DNA from: a candidate division WS6 bacterium GW2011_GWC2_36_7
GTDB lineage: Bacteria > Patescibacteriota > Dojkabacteria > SC72
Length of the DNA stretch: 8,889 nucleotides
Direction: 5' to 3'
Assembly (NCBI GenBank): GCA_000991805.1
Contig: LBSF01000021.1
Coordinates: 1 to 8,889, forward strand
Shown here one piece after another: positions 1 through 6,618 of this stretch. The notes under the pieces were generated by a model. It was not told where the DNA came from and searched no databases. It saw nothing but the letters and a program-made list of their open reading frames with translations. How positions within the stretch are numbered: the stretch's first letter is position 1; each line of letters starts with the position of its first letter. The translations under genes and the position numbers were made by a program.

Positions 1-1
1 C

Positions 2-325
2 AATATCATTGACACACCAGGCCATGTAGATTTCACAGCAGAGGTTGAAAGATCTCTTCGTGTATTGGATGGAGCTGCAGTAATTTTCGATGGAAGAAAA
101 GGTGTAGAACCACAATCTGAAACAGTTTGGAGACAAGCAAATAAATATGGAGTTCCAAGAATCTGTTTTATGAATAAAATCAACTTAATTGGTGGTGACT
201 TTGAACATAGTTTCCAAACTATTAGAACTCGATTAAGCAACAAAGCAGTTGCAGTTACATTGCCAATTGGTAAAGAACATCAATTATATGGATATGTAGA
301 TTTGATAAAAAGTCCCTATCCCTGA
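2..325 (+). CDS. fusA: Elongation factor G, N-terminal fragment (5' end outside window, ends at frame break)
   Basis: EF-G is the ribosomal translocase that moves tRNAs and mRNA after peptide transfer. This fragment enters inside the G domain. The first readable residues give the G3/switch II motif DTPGHVDF (about bases 11-34), then [11 protein letters not shown] and [16 protein letters not shown], all EF-G hallmarks. The G4 motif at 173-184 reads NKIN instead of the near-universal NKMD, so the guanine-specifying aspartate is replaced. The following G' subdomain begins (LPIG, GYVDLIK) but the frame closes at a TGA (323-325) after the residues SPYP. The G1 motif and switch I, roughly 84 residues, lie upstream of the window. 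The matching C-terminal part continues at once in the +1 frame, so these are two pieces of one gene and not two genes. The position just before tuf supports the canonical str-operon fusA over a paralogue elsewhere. Confidence 0.85.
   Translation, partial: NIIDTPGHVDFTAEVERSLRVLDGAAVIFDGRKGVEPQSETVWRQANKYGVPRICFMNKINLIGGDFEHSFQTIRTRLSNKAVAVTLPIGKEHQLYGYVDLIKSPYP
307..325 (+). other. fusA: +1 frame break inside fusA (A5 run followed by CCC-TGA)
   Basis: EF-G reading must pass from the frame of base 2 to the frame of base 330 here. Removing one A from the A5 run at 307-311 gives [12 protein letters not shown]. Alternatively, a ribosome slipping +1 at CCC-TGA (320-325) gives [12 protein letters not shown], of the same length. 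The first version looks more like the family (IPEDM). Slippage at a proline codon followed by UGA resembles the known RF2 (prfB) frameshift, but no Shine-Dalgarno-like stimulator lies just upstream. A homopolymer sequencing or assembly error is the simplest reading. Confidence 0.75.
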
Positions 326-329
326 AGAT

Positions 330-1796
330 ATGGCAGAGACAGTTGCAAGTCATAGAGAACTTTTGCTTGAAGTATTAGCAGAGCAAGATGATGTACTAAT
401 GAATAAATATTTTGAAGGAGAAGAATTAACTACTGAAGAACTATATGCAGCTCTAAGAAAAGGAACACTAGCTTTGAAAGTATTCCCAGTATTGGGAGGA
501 GATTCTAGATCCGCAATGGCAAAGACATTGTTGGACTACATTACAATTTGTCTTCCTTCCCCTGTAGATATAGCTTCTGTCAAAGGTGTGCACCCAAAGA
601 CAGGTGAAGAAGTAGAAAGACATGCAAATGAAGAGGAACCATTCTCATCTCTAGTATTCAAAATTGTAAACGATTCACACATCGGAACACTCTCATATTT
701 TAGAGTCTATTCAGGGAAAATCGAGGCAGGTACGTATGTATTGAATTCAACTCGAAACATTAGAGAAAGAGTAAGTAGATTGGTATTGATGCATGCAGAT
801 GATAGAGAAGACGTTCCATTCTTGAAAGCAGGAGACATTGGAGCAATTGTAGGACTCAAAGATTCTACAACAGGAGATACTCTTTGCGATGAATCAAAGC
901 CAGTAATTTTGGAAAAAATTACATTTGCAGAACCAGTTGTATCTGAAGCTATTGAACCAGCTACAAAGTCAGATGAGGAAAAACTTACAGATGCATTGGG
1001 GAGACTTGTAAAAGAAGATCCTACATTTAGAGTTAGTACAAATCAAGAAACCGGACAAACAATTATCTCAGGAATGGGTGAATTACATTTGGAAATTATC
1101 GTTGATAGATTGAAGAGAGAGTTTAACGTAGCTGCGAATGTTGGAAAACCACAGGTAGCTTACAGAGAAACTATCCGAAAGGTAAATGATAGAGCAGAGG
1201 GTAGATATGTTAAACAGTCTGGTGGTAAGGGACAATATGGTCATTGTTGGTTGAAACTTGAACCAAATGAAGTTGGTAAAGGATTTGAATTCTTCAATGA
1301 AATCAAAGGTGGATCTATTCCTAGGGAATATATTGCTCCAATTCAAAAGGGTGTCGAAGAAGCTATGAAGTCTGGAGTTGTAGCTGGATATCCAGTAGTG
1401 GATGTTAAGGTCACAGTATTTGATGGGTCATACCATGAAGTTGACTCCTCAGAATCAGCATTCAAGATCGCAGGGTCAATGGCATTCAAAGATGGATGTA
1501 GATCTGCAAATCCTGTGCTTTTGGAACCTGTTATGAAAGTTGAAGTTGAAATGCCTGACCAATATATGGGTGATGTAACAGGCTCTCTTAGTAGTAAGAG
1601 AGGACAAATCCAGGGATCTGAAAGTTTGGGCAATGGTATCAGTAAGATAGATGCTATCGTACCTCTCTCAGAGCTATTTGGTTATACAAGTGAATTGAGA
1701 TCTATCACTAGTGGTAGAGGAAGTGCAAACATTGAGCCATCTCACTACGCAGATGTGCCAAAGAATGTAGCTGATGAGGTTGCAGGAAAGAAATAG
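330..1796 (+). CDS. fusA: Elongation factor G, C-terminal part (G' subdomain to domain V), frame-shifted from 5' fragment
   Basis: The ATG at 330 is only the first methionine in this frame. Family-like sequence (VPIPEDMAE) already starts at 312, so this is the continuation of EF-G and not an independent start. The G5 region (about residues 56-62 from this ATG) reads LGGDSRSA, where EF-Gs have CGSA(L/F)KNKG. The serine is replaced by aspartate and the loop is about one residue shorter. After it come LPSPVD, domain II (FRVYSG, GDTLCD), domain III (GMGELHLEIIVDRLKREF), domain IV with KQSGGKGQYGH and the GSYHEVDSSESAFK tip segment, and domain V (LLEPVMKVEVEMP, PLSELFGYTSELRS, GRGS). Domains II-V are well conserved, so the protein is probably functional if the frame is restored. 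The gene ends in TAG and is followed by an intrinsic terminator. Confidence 0.9.
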   Translation: MAETVASHRELLLEVLAEQDDVLMNKYFEGEELTTEELYAALRKGTLALKVFPVLGGDSRSAMAKTLLDYITICLPSPVDIASVKGVHPKTGEEVERHANEEEPFSSLVFKIVNDSHIGTLSYFRVYSGKIEAGTYVLNSTRNIRERVSRLVLMHADDREDVPFLKAGDIGAIVGLKDSTTGDTLCDESKPVILEKITFAEPVVSEAIEPATKSDEEKLTDALGRLVKEDPTFRVSTNQETGQTIISGMGELHLEIIVDRLKREFNVAANVGKPQVAYRETIRKVNDRAEGRYVKQSGGKGQYGHCWLKLEPNEVGKGFEFFNEIKGGSIPREYIAPIQKGVEEAMKSGVVAGYPVVDVKVTVFDGSYHEVDSSESAFKIAGSMAFKDGCRSANPVLLEPVMKVEVEMPDQYMGDVTGSLSSKRGQIQGSESLGNGISKIDAIVPLSELFGYTSELRSITSGRGSANIEPSHYADVPKNVADEVAGKK

Positions 1797-1820
1797 AGCT
1801 TAAACATTGGAGGATCTTGG

Positions 1821-1849
1821 AAAAGGCTCTGAAATTTCAGAGCCTTTTT
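1821..1849 (+). terminator. Intrinsic terminator after fusA
   Basis: Bases 1821-1848 form a perfect 28-base palindrome whose arms carry AAAAGGCTCTGAAA and its reverse complement. It ends in a run of five T (1845-1849). It lies about 25 bases past the fusA stop codon. The palindrome is symmetric and A-rich on the 5' side, so it could also stop transcription from the other strand. It separates fusA from tuf, implying that tuf has its own promoter or depends on readthrough. Confidence 0.85.
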
Positions 1850-2024
1850 ACATATATATGGGGATTGAAAATATATAACCAAATTTTATGCCCCAAAATA
1901 TCGGTAAATTACTACAAACCACTTGCAAGTCAGGCGACTTTTTGATAATATCCATTGCAGGTTTGCGAAAGAAAGCAAATCAGTATATTAGAAATAATAT
2001 AAATAATTTATTAACAATATATAC
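1850..2024 (+). promoter_or_regulatory. AT-rich tuf leader with small inverted repeats; promoter not resolved
   Basis: This 175-base stretch between the fusA terminator and tuf has no gene. It should hold the tuf promoter. The best -10-like hexamer is TATATT at 1984-1989 with a poor TTTGCG 16 bases upstream, so I make no firm call. Short repeats are visible: TGGGG (1859-1863) with CCCCA (1891-1895), the palindrome ACTTGCAAGT (1921-1930), AAGTC/GACTT around an AGGC loop followed by T's (1927-1943), and TTTGC/GCAAA (1962-1979). They could shape the leader RNA. No Shine-Dalgarno sequence precedes the tuf ATG. Confidence 0.35.
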
Positions 2025-3197
2025 ATGGCAGATTATAATAGAACAAAGCCACACATGAATATCGGTACCATTGGTCACGTAGACCACGGTAAGACCACTT
2101 TGGTAAGAGGTATTCTAAACGCATTTTACCCAGAAGCAGATAGGGCAAGAATGATCGACAAACTTGATAAAGATCCTAACTCTAGAGCAAAGTCTATAAC
2201 TATTGCTGTAGCACATGTCGAATTTGAAACAGATGCAAGACACTACGCATTAGTAGATTGCCCAGGACACAAAGACTACATTAAGAATATGATCACAGGT
2301 GCAGCACAAATGGATGGCGCAATCTTGGTTATATCTTCTAATGATGGTGCTATGCCTCAGACTAAAGAGCACTTGTTACTTGCAAAGCAGGTTGGTGTTC
2401 CTAAGATCGTTGTTTTCATCAACAAATTTGGTGAAGCAGATGAGGAAATTCTTGAACTTATCAAAGCTGACGTACAAGATGCATTAAAGAAATATGGATT
2501 TGACGAGAATGCTCCAATAATTGTTGGTGATGCATTGAAAGCTCAAAAGGGCGATGAAGAAGGATTGGTTGCATGTAGAGAATTGATCAAAGCAGTCGAC
2601 GAATATATGCCTATTCCTGAAAGAGATGTTGATAAGCCTTTCTTGATGCCTGTTGAAGATGTATTCTCTATCGAAGGTAGAGGAACAGTTGTAACTGGTA
2701 GAGTTGAAAGAGGAATGTTGAAATTAGCACAGGATGTTGAAGTATTAGGAATGGGAAAGAAACCGCTTAAAACAGCTGCTACAGGAATCGAAATGTTCAA
2801 TAAGAGCATGAAAGAAGCTCAAGCAGGCGATAATATTGGTGTCTTACTAAGAGGATTGAAGAGAGAAGATGTTGAAAGAGGTCAGGTTATTGCAGCTTCT
2901 GGATCAGTTGAAACTCATACTGAATTCAAAGCACAGGTATATGTATTGAGCAAAGAAGAGGGTGGACGACACACTCCATTTGTAGCAGGATACAAACCAC
3001 AGTTCTATATCAGAACAGCTGATGTAACAGGTGAAGTCACACTACAAGAGGGTACCGAAATGGTAGCACCTGGTGACCATACTGAATTTAACGTAAAGCT
3101 TGTTGCTGCTGTAGTAATTGAAAAAGGATTAACATTTGCTATCCGAGAGGGTGGACAAACAGTTGGTCAAGGTATTGTTACCGAGATTATTAAGTAA
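2025..3197 (+). CDS. tuf: Elongation factor Tu with altered G4 and G5 motifs
   Basis: EF-Tu delivers aminoacyl-tRNA to the ribosomal A site. At 390 aa it has the usual length. The P-loop GHVDHGKT, Mg-binding threonine of switch I (SITI, T59), switch II DCPGH with its catalytic histidine, and [11 protein letters not shown] are present. Domain II ([28 protein letters not shown]) and domain III ([18 protein letters not shown]) are canonical. The base-recognition motifs are not. G4 reads N133-K134-F135-G136 where NKxD is expected, apparently with one residue deleted after it, and G5 reads G-D169-A170-L171 where GSAL is expected. Switch I has AKSITI for ARGITI, and switch II has HKDY for HADY. Family membership is certain; nucleotide preference is open. 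The gene starts at an ATG without a Shine-Dalgarno site and ends in TAA just before a GC-rich hairpin. Confidence 0.97.
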   Translation: MADYNRTKPHMNIGTIGHVDHGKTTLVRGILNAFYPEADRARMIDKLDKDPNSRAKSITIAVAHVEFETDARHYALVDCPGHKDYIKNMITGAAQMDGAILVISSNDGAMPQTKEHLLLAKQVGVPKIVVFINKFGEADEEILELIKADVQDALKKYGFDENAPIIVGDALKAQKGDEEGLVACRELIKAVDEYMPIPERDVDKPFLMPVEDVFSIEGRGTVVTGRVERGMLKLAQDVEVLGMGKKPLKTAATGIEMFNKSMKEAQAGDNIGVLLRGLKREDVERGQVIAASGSVETHTEFKAQVYVLSKEEGGRHTPFVAGYKPQFYIRTADVTGEVTLQEGTEMVAPGDHTEFNVKLVAAVVIEKGLTFAIREGGQTVGQGIVTEIIK

Positions 3198-3206
3198 GCA
3201 ATGTAA

Positions 3207-3232
3207 TGAGGCGGGAATAAACCCCCGCCTCA
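3207..3232 (+). terminator. GC-rich hairpin between tuf and rpsJ (weak terminator or processing site)
   Basis: TGAGGCGGG (3207-3215) pairs with CCCGCCTCA (3224-3232) over nine base pairs with an eight-base loop. It begins nine bases after the tuf stop codon. The GC-rich stem stands out from the AT-rich surroundings. The downstream bases (CTATGTAATTAATTT) are T-containing but not a clean T run, so it may attenuate or mark an RNA end and not fully terminate. Only 29 bases remain before rpsJ, leaving little room for a separate promoter. Confidence 0.55.
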
Positions 3233-3261
3233 CTATGTAATTAATTTAGCTCTTTTAAATA

Positions 3262-3570
3262 ATGGCTAGTACTGCAAAAATTAGAGTAAAGTTGAAAGGT
3301 TATGATTCAGTAGTAGTAGATAAGTCTGCTAGAAGCATTATAGAAACCGCAATAAGCACAGGTGCTAAAGTTGCTGGCCCTATACCTATGCCTACAAGAA
3401 AAAGAAAAATAGCTGTCAACAGATCGCCATTTATTTACAAGAGCTCAATTGAACATTTTGAGATAAATACGCATAAAAGAGTAATAGATATCATTGATCC
3501 TACTCCAAAGACTATAGATGCTCTACAGCACCTACAAATGCCTGCAGGAGTTGGTGTCGAAATACAATAA
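3262..3570 (+). CDS. rpsJ: 30S ribosomal protein S10 (uS10)
   Basis: S10 sits in the head of the 30S subunit and, as NusE, can also take part in antitermination complexes. The 102-aa product has the normal length. It shows IRVKLKGYD at the N terminus, the [11 protein letters not shown] segment around residues 39-49 that belongs to the extended loop, and the C-terminal VDIIDPT-type segment ([14 protein letters not shown]). The ATG at 3262 gives the expected N terminus and lies in an AT-rich stretch with no Shine-Dalgarno site. It opens the S10 cluster. The short leader (64 bases from the tuf stop) leaves no space for a long L4-responsive leader like that of E. coli. Confidence 0.97.
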   Translation: MASTAKIRVKLKGYDSVVVDKSARSIIETAISTGAKVAGPIPMPTRKRKIAVNRSPFIYKSSIEHFEINTHKRVIDIIDPTPKTIDALQHLQMPAGVGVEIQ

Positions 3571-3586
3571 TATACATATAAAAAAG

Positions 3587-4177
3587 ATGAAAGCGTTAAT
3601 TGGAATAAAAAAAGGAATGACACGAGTATTCGACAGTGAGGGAAAAGTTGTCCCTGTAACAGTTGTCGATGTTAAAGATTGTGTGCTTTCATTTGTTGAA
3701 CCTATGGGTTTTGAATTAGGATTGGGAGAAAAGAAACACTCAAACAAAGCATTAACAGGAAAATACAAAGAAACTAAGAAAGTCCCTGCCTTAAGAAGAT
3801 ATTTTAAAGGAGAACTAAGTGTCGCAGATATAAAGATAGGAGATGAGATTAAGCCTGATATGTTTGCAGCGGGGGATAAAGTTGAGATAACTGGAATATC
3901 AAAAGGAAAAGGATTTGCTGGAGTTGTTAAGAGATGGGGTTTCGCAGGGGGACCTAAAACACACGGTCAATCAGATAGAGAAAGACACCCAGGATCAATT
4001 GGTGCAGGTACAGACCCAGGAAGAGTATTAAAAGGGAAGAGAATGGGCGGAAGAATGGGACAAGATACAATCACATTAAAAAAGAAAGAAATAGTTGATG
4101 TTAAAGAAACATATCTTTTGGTTGCTGGACCAGTTCCAGGTTCTAAAGGAGATCTAATTGCAATATTTAGCGAATAA
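3587..4177 (+). CDS. rplC: 50S ribosomal protein L3 (uL3)
   Basis: uL3 binds 23S rRNA early in assembly and reaches toward the peptidyl-transferase centre. The start chosen is the ATG at 3587, giving MKALIGIKKGMTRVF, the family N terminus. A longer in-frame ATG at 3518 would overlap rpsJ by more than 50 bases with unrelated sequence and is rejected. The product is 196 aa, slightly shorter than E. coli's 209. The W-finger region GVVKRWGFAGGPKTHGQ and PGSIGAGTDPGRVLKGKRMGGRMG (about residues 112-158) are diagnostic. The glutamine methylated by PrmB in E. coli (GSIGQ) is alanine here (GSIGA), as in many bacteria. The stop codon TAA is followed by a second TAA that overlaps the rplD ATG. Confidence 0.96.
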   Translation: MKALIGIKKGMTRVFDSEGKVVPVTVVDVKDCVLSFVEPMGFELGLGEKKHSNKALTGKYKETKKVPALRRYFKGELSVADIKIGDEIKPDMFAAGDKVEITGISKGKGFAGVVKRWGFAGGPKTHGQSDRERHPGSIGAGTDPGRVLKGKRMGGRMGQDTITLKKKEIVDVKETYLLVAGPVPGSKGDLIAIFSE

Positions 4178-4179
4178 TA

Positions 4180-4797
4180 ATGGAAAAAACAAAAGTAACT
4201 ACAACCACAACTAAAGAAGTAAAGCCAAAGGCACAAGAAGTAAAGCTAAACCCAATTGTTTGGGAAGCTCCTTTTAATGGTGACTTAGTAGCTCAAGTTC
4301 TCTATGTTTACATGAGCAATGAAAGAAAAGGAACATCAAATGCTAAAACAAGAGGTGATGTAAGAGGTGGTGGTAGAAAACCATGGAAGCAGAAAGGAAC
4401 TGGAAGAGCACGAGTAGGTTCTACAAGATCCCCACTGTGGGTTGGTGGTGGTGTTACATTTACACCTAATGATAAGAACTGGAGTAAAAAGATTAATAAA
4501 CAGATGGCAAGAAAAGCAACATGTATTATGTTGTCTGAAAGATTAAGAAATGAAGTATTGAACTTTGTTACTATGCCTAAGGAAGAAATAAGAAAAGCAT
4601 TAGAAGAGAAGGTTGGAAAGAAAGCTTTGGTAATAACTAATAATGTTGAGGTAAAAAGAAGCTTAAATAATGTTGAAGATATAACGGTGATTACACCAGC
4701 AAAGATAAATACAAAGCATTTGGTATCCGCAAGAAATATTCTTGTAGACCAGGATGCAGTTAAAATTCTTGAAGAAAGACTAACAAATGGAAAATAA
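4180..4797 (+). CDS. rplD: 50S ribosomal protein L4 (uL4)
   Basis: uL4 lines the peptide exit tunnel constriction through a long basic loop. In E. coli it also represses the S10 operon. The 205-aa product shows the loop at about residues 57-97: TRGDVRGGGRKPWKQKGTGR and RSPLWVGGGVTFTP. The C-terminal globular part carries KKALVITNN and SARNILVDQDAVKILEERL. The first 20 residues are a threonine- and lysine-rich extension (five T in a row), less conserved than the rest. The start ATG overlaps the second of two tandem TAA codons after rplC, implying translational coupling. The 3' end overlaps rplW by 11 bases. Confidence 0.96.
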   Translation: MEKTKVTTTTTKEVKPKAQEVKLNPIVWEAPFNGDLVAQVLYVYMSNERKGTSNAKTRGDVRGGGRKPWKQKGTGRARVGSTRSPLWVGGGVTFTPNDKNWSKKINKQMARKATCIMLSERLRNEVLNFVTMPKEEIRKALEEKVGKKALVITNNVEVKRSLNNVEDITVITPAKINTKHLVSARNILVDQDAVKILEERLTNGK

Positions 4798-5080
4798 AGA
4801 AATACAATTACAACCTGTTGTTTCCGAGAAAAGCTACAACTTAGCTAATGCAAGTAATAAGTACACATTCTTAGTAACAAGAGGTAATAATAAAATTGAG
4901 ATGGGTAAAGCAGTTGAGAAGAAATATAAAGTACATGTTGAGAAAGTAAACAGTGTAGTAAGACCAGGTAAATCACATAGAAACCCTAAGACTAACGGAA
5001 CACTTCGAAAGTCCGATATGGTTAAATTTGTGGTAACTCTTAAAAAGGGTGATAAAATCGATGAATTCTTAAATATATAA
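4787..5080 (+). CDS. rplW: 50S ribosomal protein L23 (uL23)
   Basis: uL23 lies at the exit of the peptide tunnel and is the docking site for trigger factor and the signal recognition particle. The 97-aa product has the typical order: QPVVSEKSYNLA near the N terminus, KYTFLVTRGNNKIEMGKAVEKKYKV with the conserved K-x2-I-x2-AVE pattern, then VNSVVRPGKSHR and the C-terminal KKGDKIDEF. The ATG lies inside the last codons of rplD (ATGG in AACAAATGG), an 11-base overlap and the only one among the complete genes here. That suggests termination-reinitiation coupling. The gene ends in TAA two bases before rplB. Confidence 0.95.
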   Translation: MENKEIQLQPVVSEKSYNLANASNKYTFLVTRGNNKIEMGKAVEKKYKVHVEKVNSVVRPGKSHRNPKTNGTLRKSDMVKFVVTLKKGDKIDEFLNI

Positions 5081-5082
5081 CA

Positions 5083-5934
5083 ATGGCAGTCAAAACATTT
5101 AAACCTACAACTTCGACATTAAGGAATACCCGACTTGAGGACAGATCTAGTTTGTCTAAGAAAAAAGGACCTAGAAGTTTAACAATTGCTAAGAACCAAA
5201 ACTCTGGTAGAAATAGTCAGGGGAAAATAACCGTTAGACATCGAGGTGGTGGTTTCAAAAGAAGAATTAGAGTCGTAGATTACAAGAGAGAGAAATTTGG
5301 AGTCCCAGGTAAGGTTGAAGGTTTTTACTTTGATCCTAACAGAACAGCATTCTTAGCACTTTTAATGTATGCCGATGGAGATAAAAGATATATAATTGCT
5401 CCTCGAGGTGTAAGTATCGGAGATACATTGGTATCTGGCGAAAAGACAGATGTCTTACCAGGTAATGCAATGCAACTCAAGAATATACCTTCTGGTACTC
5501 AAGTACATTGTGTTGAGAGTATTCCAGGCAGAGGCGCAGCATTTTGTAGATCTGCAGGAAATGTAATTACAGTACAAGGTATTGATCCTACCGGTAATTT
5601 CGTACAGTTAAAGATGCCTTCTGGAGAAATCCGATTGGTAGCTGCAACATGTATGGCAACTATTGGACAAGTAGGAAATGAAGATAAGGTAAATGTAAAA
5701 CTTGGTAAAGCAGGAAGAAAACGAAACTTAGGATGGAGACCAACAGTTAGAGGTATGGCAATGCATGCAGTTGAGCATCCACATGGTGGTGGTGAAGGCA
5801 AGGGTGTCATTGGTGGAGCTGCTAAGGACTTGTGGGGTAATAGAATTGGTACTAGAACAAGAGATAATAAGAGAACTGAGAAGTTAATAATTAAGAGACG
5901 AAGGACCAAAAACAGGCCTTTCGCTAAGAAATAA
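5083..5934 (+). CDS. rplB: 50S ribosomal protein L2 (uL2)
   Basis: uL2 is a primary 23S rRNA binder needed for subunit association and peptidyl-transferase activity. At 283 aa it is slightly longer than the E. coli protein (273). Diagnostic stretches are GRNSQGKITVRHRGGGFKR (about residues 42-60), FDPNRTAFLALLMYADGDKRYI, IPSGTQVHCVE, GKAGRKRNLGWRPTVRG, and HPHGGGEG (232-239) containing the histidine equivalent to E. coli H229. The residue before it is glutamate (EHPHGG) where E. coli has aspartate. The usual PWG near the end is DLWG here. The start is two bases after the rplW stop with no Shine-Dalgarno site. Confidence 0.97.
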   Translation: MAVKTFKPTTSTLRNTRLEDRSSLSKKKGPRSLTIAKNQNSGRNSQGKITVRHRGGGFKRRIRVVDYKREKFGVPGKVEGFYFDPNRTAFLALLMYADGDKRYIIAPRGVSIGDTLVSGEKTDVLPGNAMQLKNIPSGTQVHCVESIPGRGAAFCRSAGNVITVQGIDPTGNFVQLKMPSGEIRLVAATCMATIGQVGNEDKVNVKLGKAGRKRNLGWRPTVRGMAMHAVEHPHGGGEGKGVIGGAAKDLWGNRIGTRTRDNKRTEKLIIKRRRTKNRPFAKK

Positions 5935-5951
5935 TTTAGAAAAATCGAAAT

Positions 5952-6254
5952 ATGTCTAGATCATTAAAGAAAGGACCATACACAGACGAAAAATTGATGA
6001 AGAAGGTAACCATAGCAAAAGAAAGCGGAAAGCTTTCTCCAATAAAGACATGGGCTAGAGTATCTACAATTACACCAGAAATGGTTGGAATGAAGTTTTT
6101 GGTATACAACGGTAAAAAGCATGAGGAAGTATTGGTATCTGAATCAATGATTGGACATAGACTTGGAGAATTTTCTCCTACTAGAAAGTTTAAAGGACAT
6201 GCTAAGAAAGGTAAGCTTTCACAAGTTTACGGTAGTAGCGGAAGATTTGAATAA
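5952..6254 (+). CDS. rpsS: 30S ribosomal protein S19 (uS19)
   Basis: uS19 is a head protein of the small subunit that contacts the A-site tRNA and the B1a intersubunit bridge. The product is 100 aa, close to the E. coli 92, with the family's RSLKKGP motif at the N terminus, [24 protein letters not shown] in the middle, and [19 protein letters not shown] near residues 68-86. The start gives MSRSLKKGP as expected, 17 bases after the rplB stop. The spacer is A-rich with no Shine-Dalgarno site. The C-terminal tail ([12 protein letters not shown]) is a few residues longer than in E. coli and not distinctive. Confidence 0.97.
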   Translation: MSRSLKKGPYTDEKLMKKVTIAKESGKLSPIKTWARVSTITPEMVGMKFLVYNGKKHEEVLVSESMIGHRLGEFSPTRKFKGHAKKGKLSQVYGSSGRFE

Positions 6255-6275
6255 TAATTAAATAAAAATATTAAG

Positions 6276-6617
6276 ATGGAAGAGAAATTAGTAACAGCAA
6301 AAGTAAGGGACATCGCAGAATCTCCAACAAAGTTGAGATTGGTAGCTGATGTCGTAAGAGGAATGAGAGTTGATAAAGCCCTGGATGCTCTTACATTGGT
6401 TAATAAAAAAGGATCAATAACTGTTAAAAAAGCATTAGAATCAGGAGTAGCAAGCGCAAGAGATTTGTTTAGTGTTGATAAAGCAGATTTAATTGTAAAT
6501 AGTATATCTGTGGATGAAGGCAAAATACTCAAAAGAGCACATTTTGCATCTAGAGGTAGAGTATCTAGATTAAATAAAAGGAGATCACATCTTAATTTAG
6601 AATTAAAAGTTAAGTAA
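6276..6617 (+). CDS. rplV: 50S ribosomal protein L22 (uL22)
   Basis: uL22 spans the large subunit and its beta-hairpin forms the exit-tunnel constriction together with uL4. The 113-aa product matches the usual length. It begins with the globular domain (SPTKLRLVADVVRGMRVDKAL, residues 16-36) and continues with SVDEGKILKRAHFASRGRVSRLNKRRSHL, which contains the hairpin loop at about residues 84-103. The conserved ANAxxN-type segment reads ASARDL, a modest change in this lineage. It starts 21 bases after rpsS in an AT-rich spacer and ends one base before rpsC. Confidence 0.95.
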   Translation: MEEKLVTAKVRDIAESPTKLRLVADVVRGMRVDKALDALTLVNKKGSITVKKALESGVASARDLFSVDKADLIVNSISVDEGKILKRAHFASRGRVSRLNKRRSHLNLELKVK

Positions 6618-6618
6618 C

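Noticed and set aside
323..350. TGA in fusA read as glycine (alternative genetic code)
   Set aside because: Reading on past the TGA in the same frame reaches a TAG within about nine codons and gives no EF-G sequence. The other genes contain no in-frame TGA. A frame break explains the data.
1955..1989. Sigma-70-like promoter for tuf (TTGCAG or TTTGCG with TATATT)
   Set aside because: Hexamer matches or spacing are poor, and such AT-rich DNA yields many by chance. It is kept only as an unresolved regulatory region.
2299..2487. Small plus-strand reading frame inside tuf
   Set aside because: It is the out-of-frame shadow of conserved EF-Tu sequence, with no recognisable product.
3207..3232. The tuf-rpsJ hairpin as a riboswitch or CRISPR-like repeat
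   Set aside because: It is a single simple stem with no repeated unit and no recognisable riboswitch core.
3518..3586. Longer start for rplC at the ATG at 3518
   Set aside because: It would overlap rpsJ by over 50 bases, and its residues do not resemble L3. The ATG at 3587 gives the family N terminus.
5499..5909. Long minus-strand reading frame opposite rplB (and similar ones elsewhere)
   Set aside because: The opposite strand of AT-rich, purine-biased genes is often open. The conserved protein is on the + strand, and none of these antisense frames looks like a known protein.
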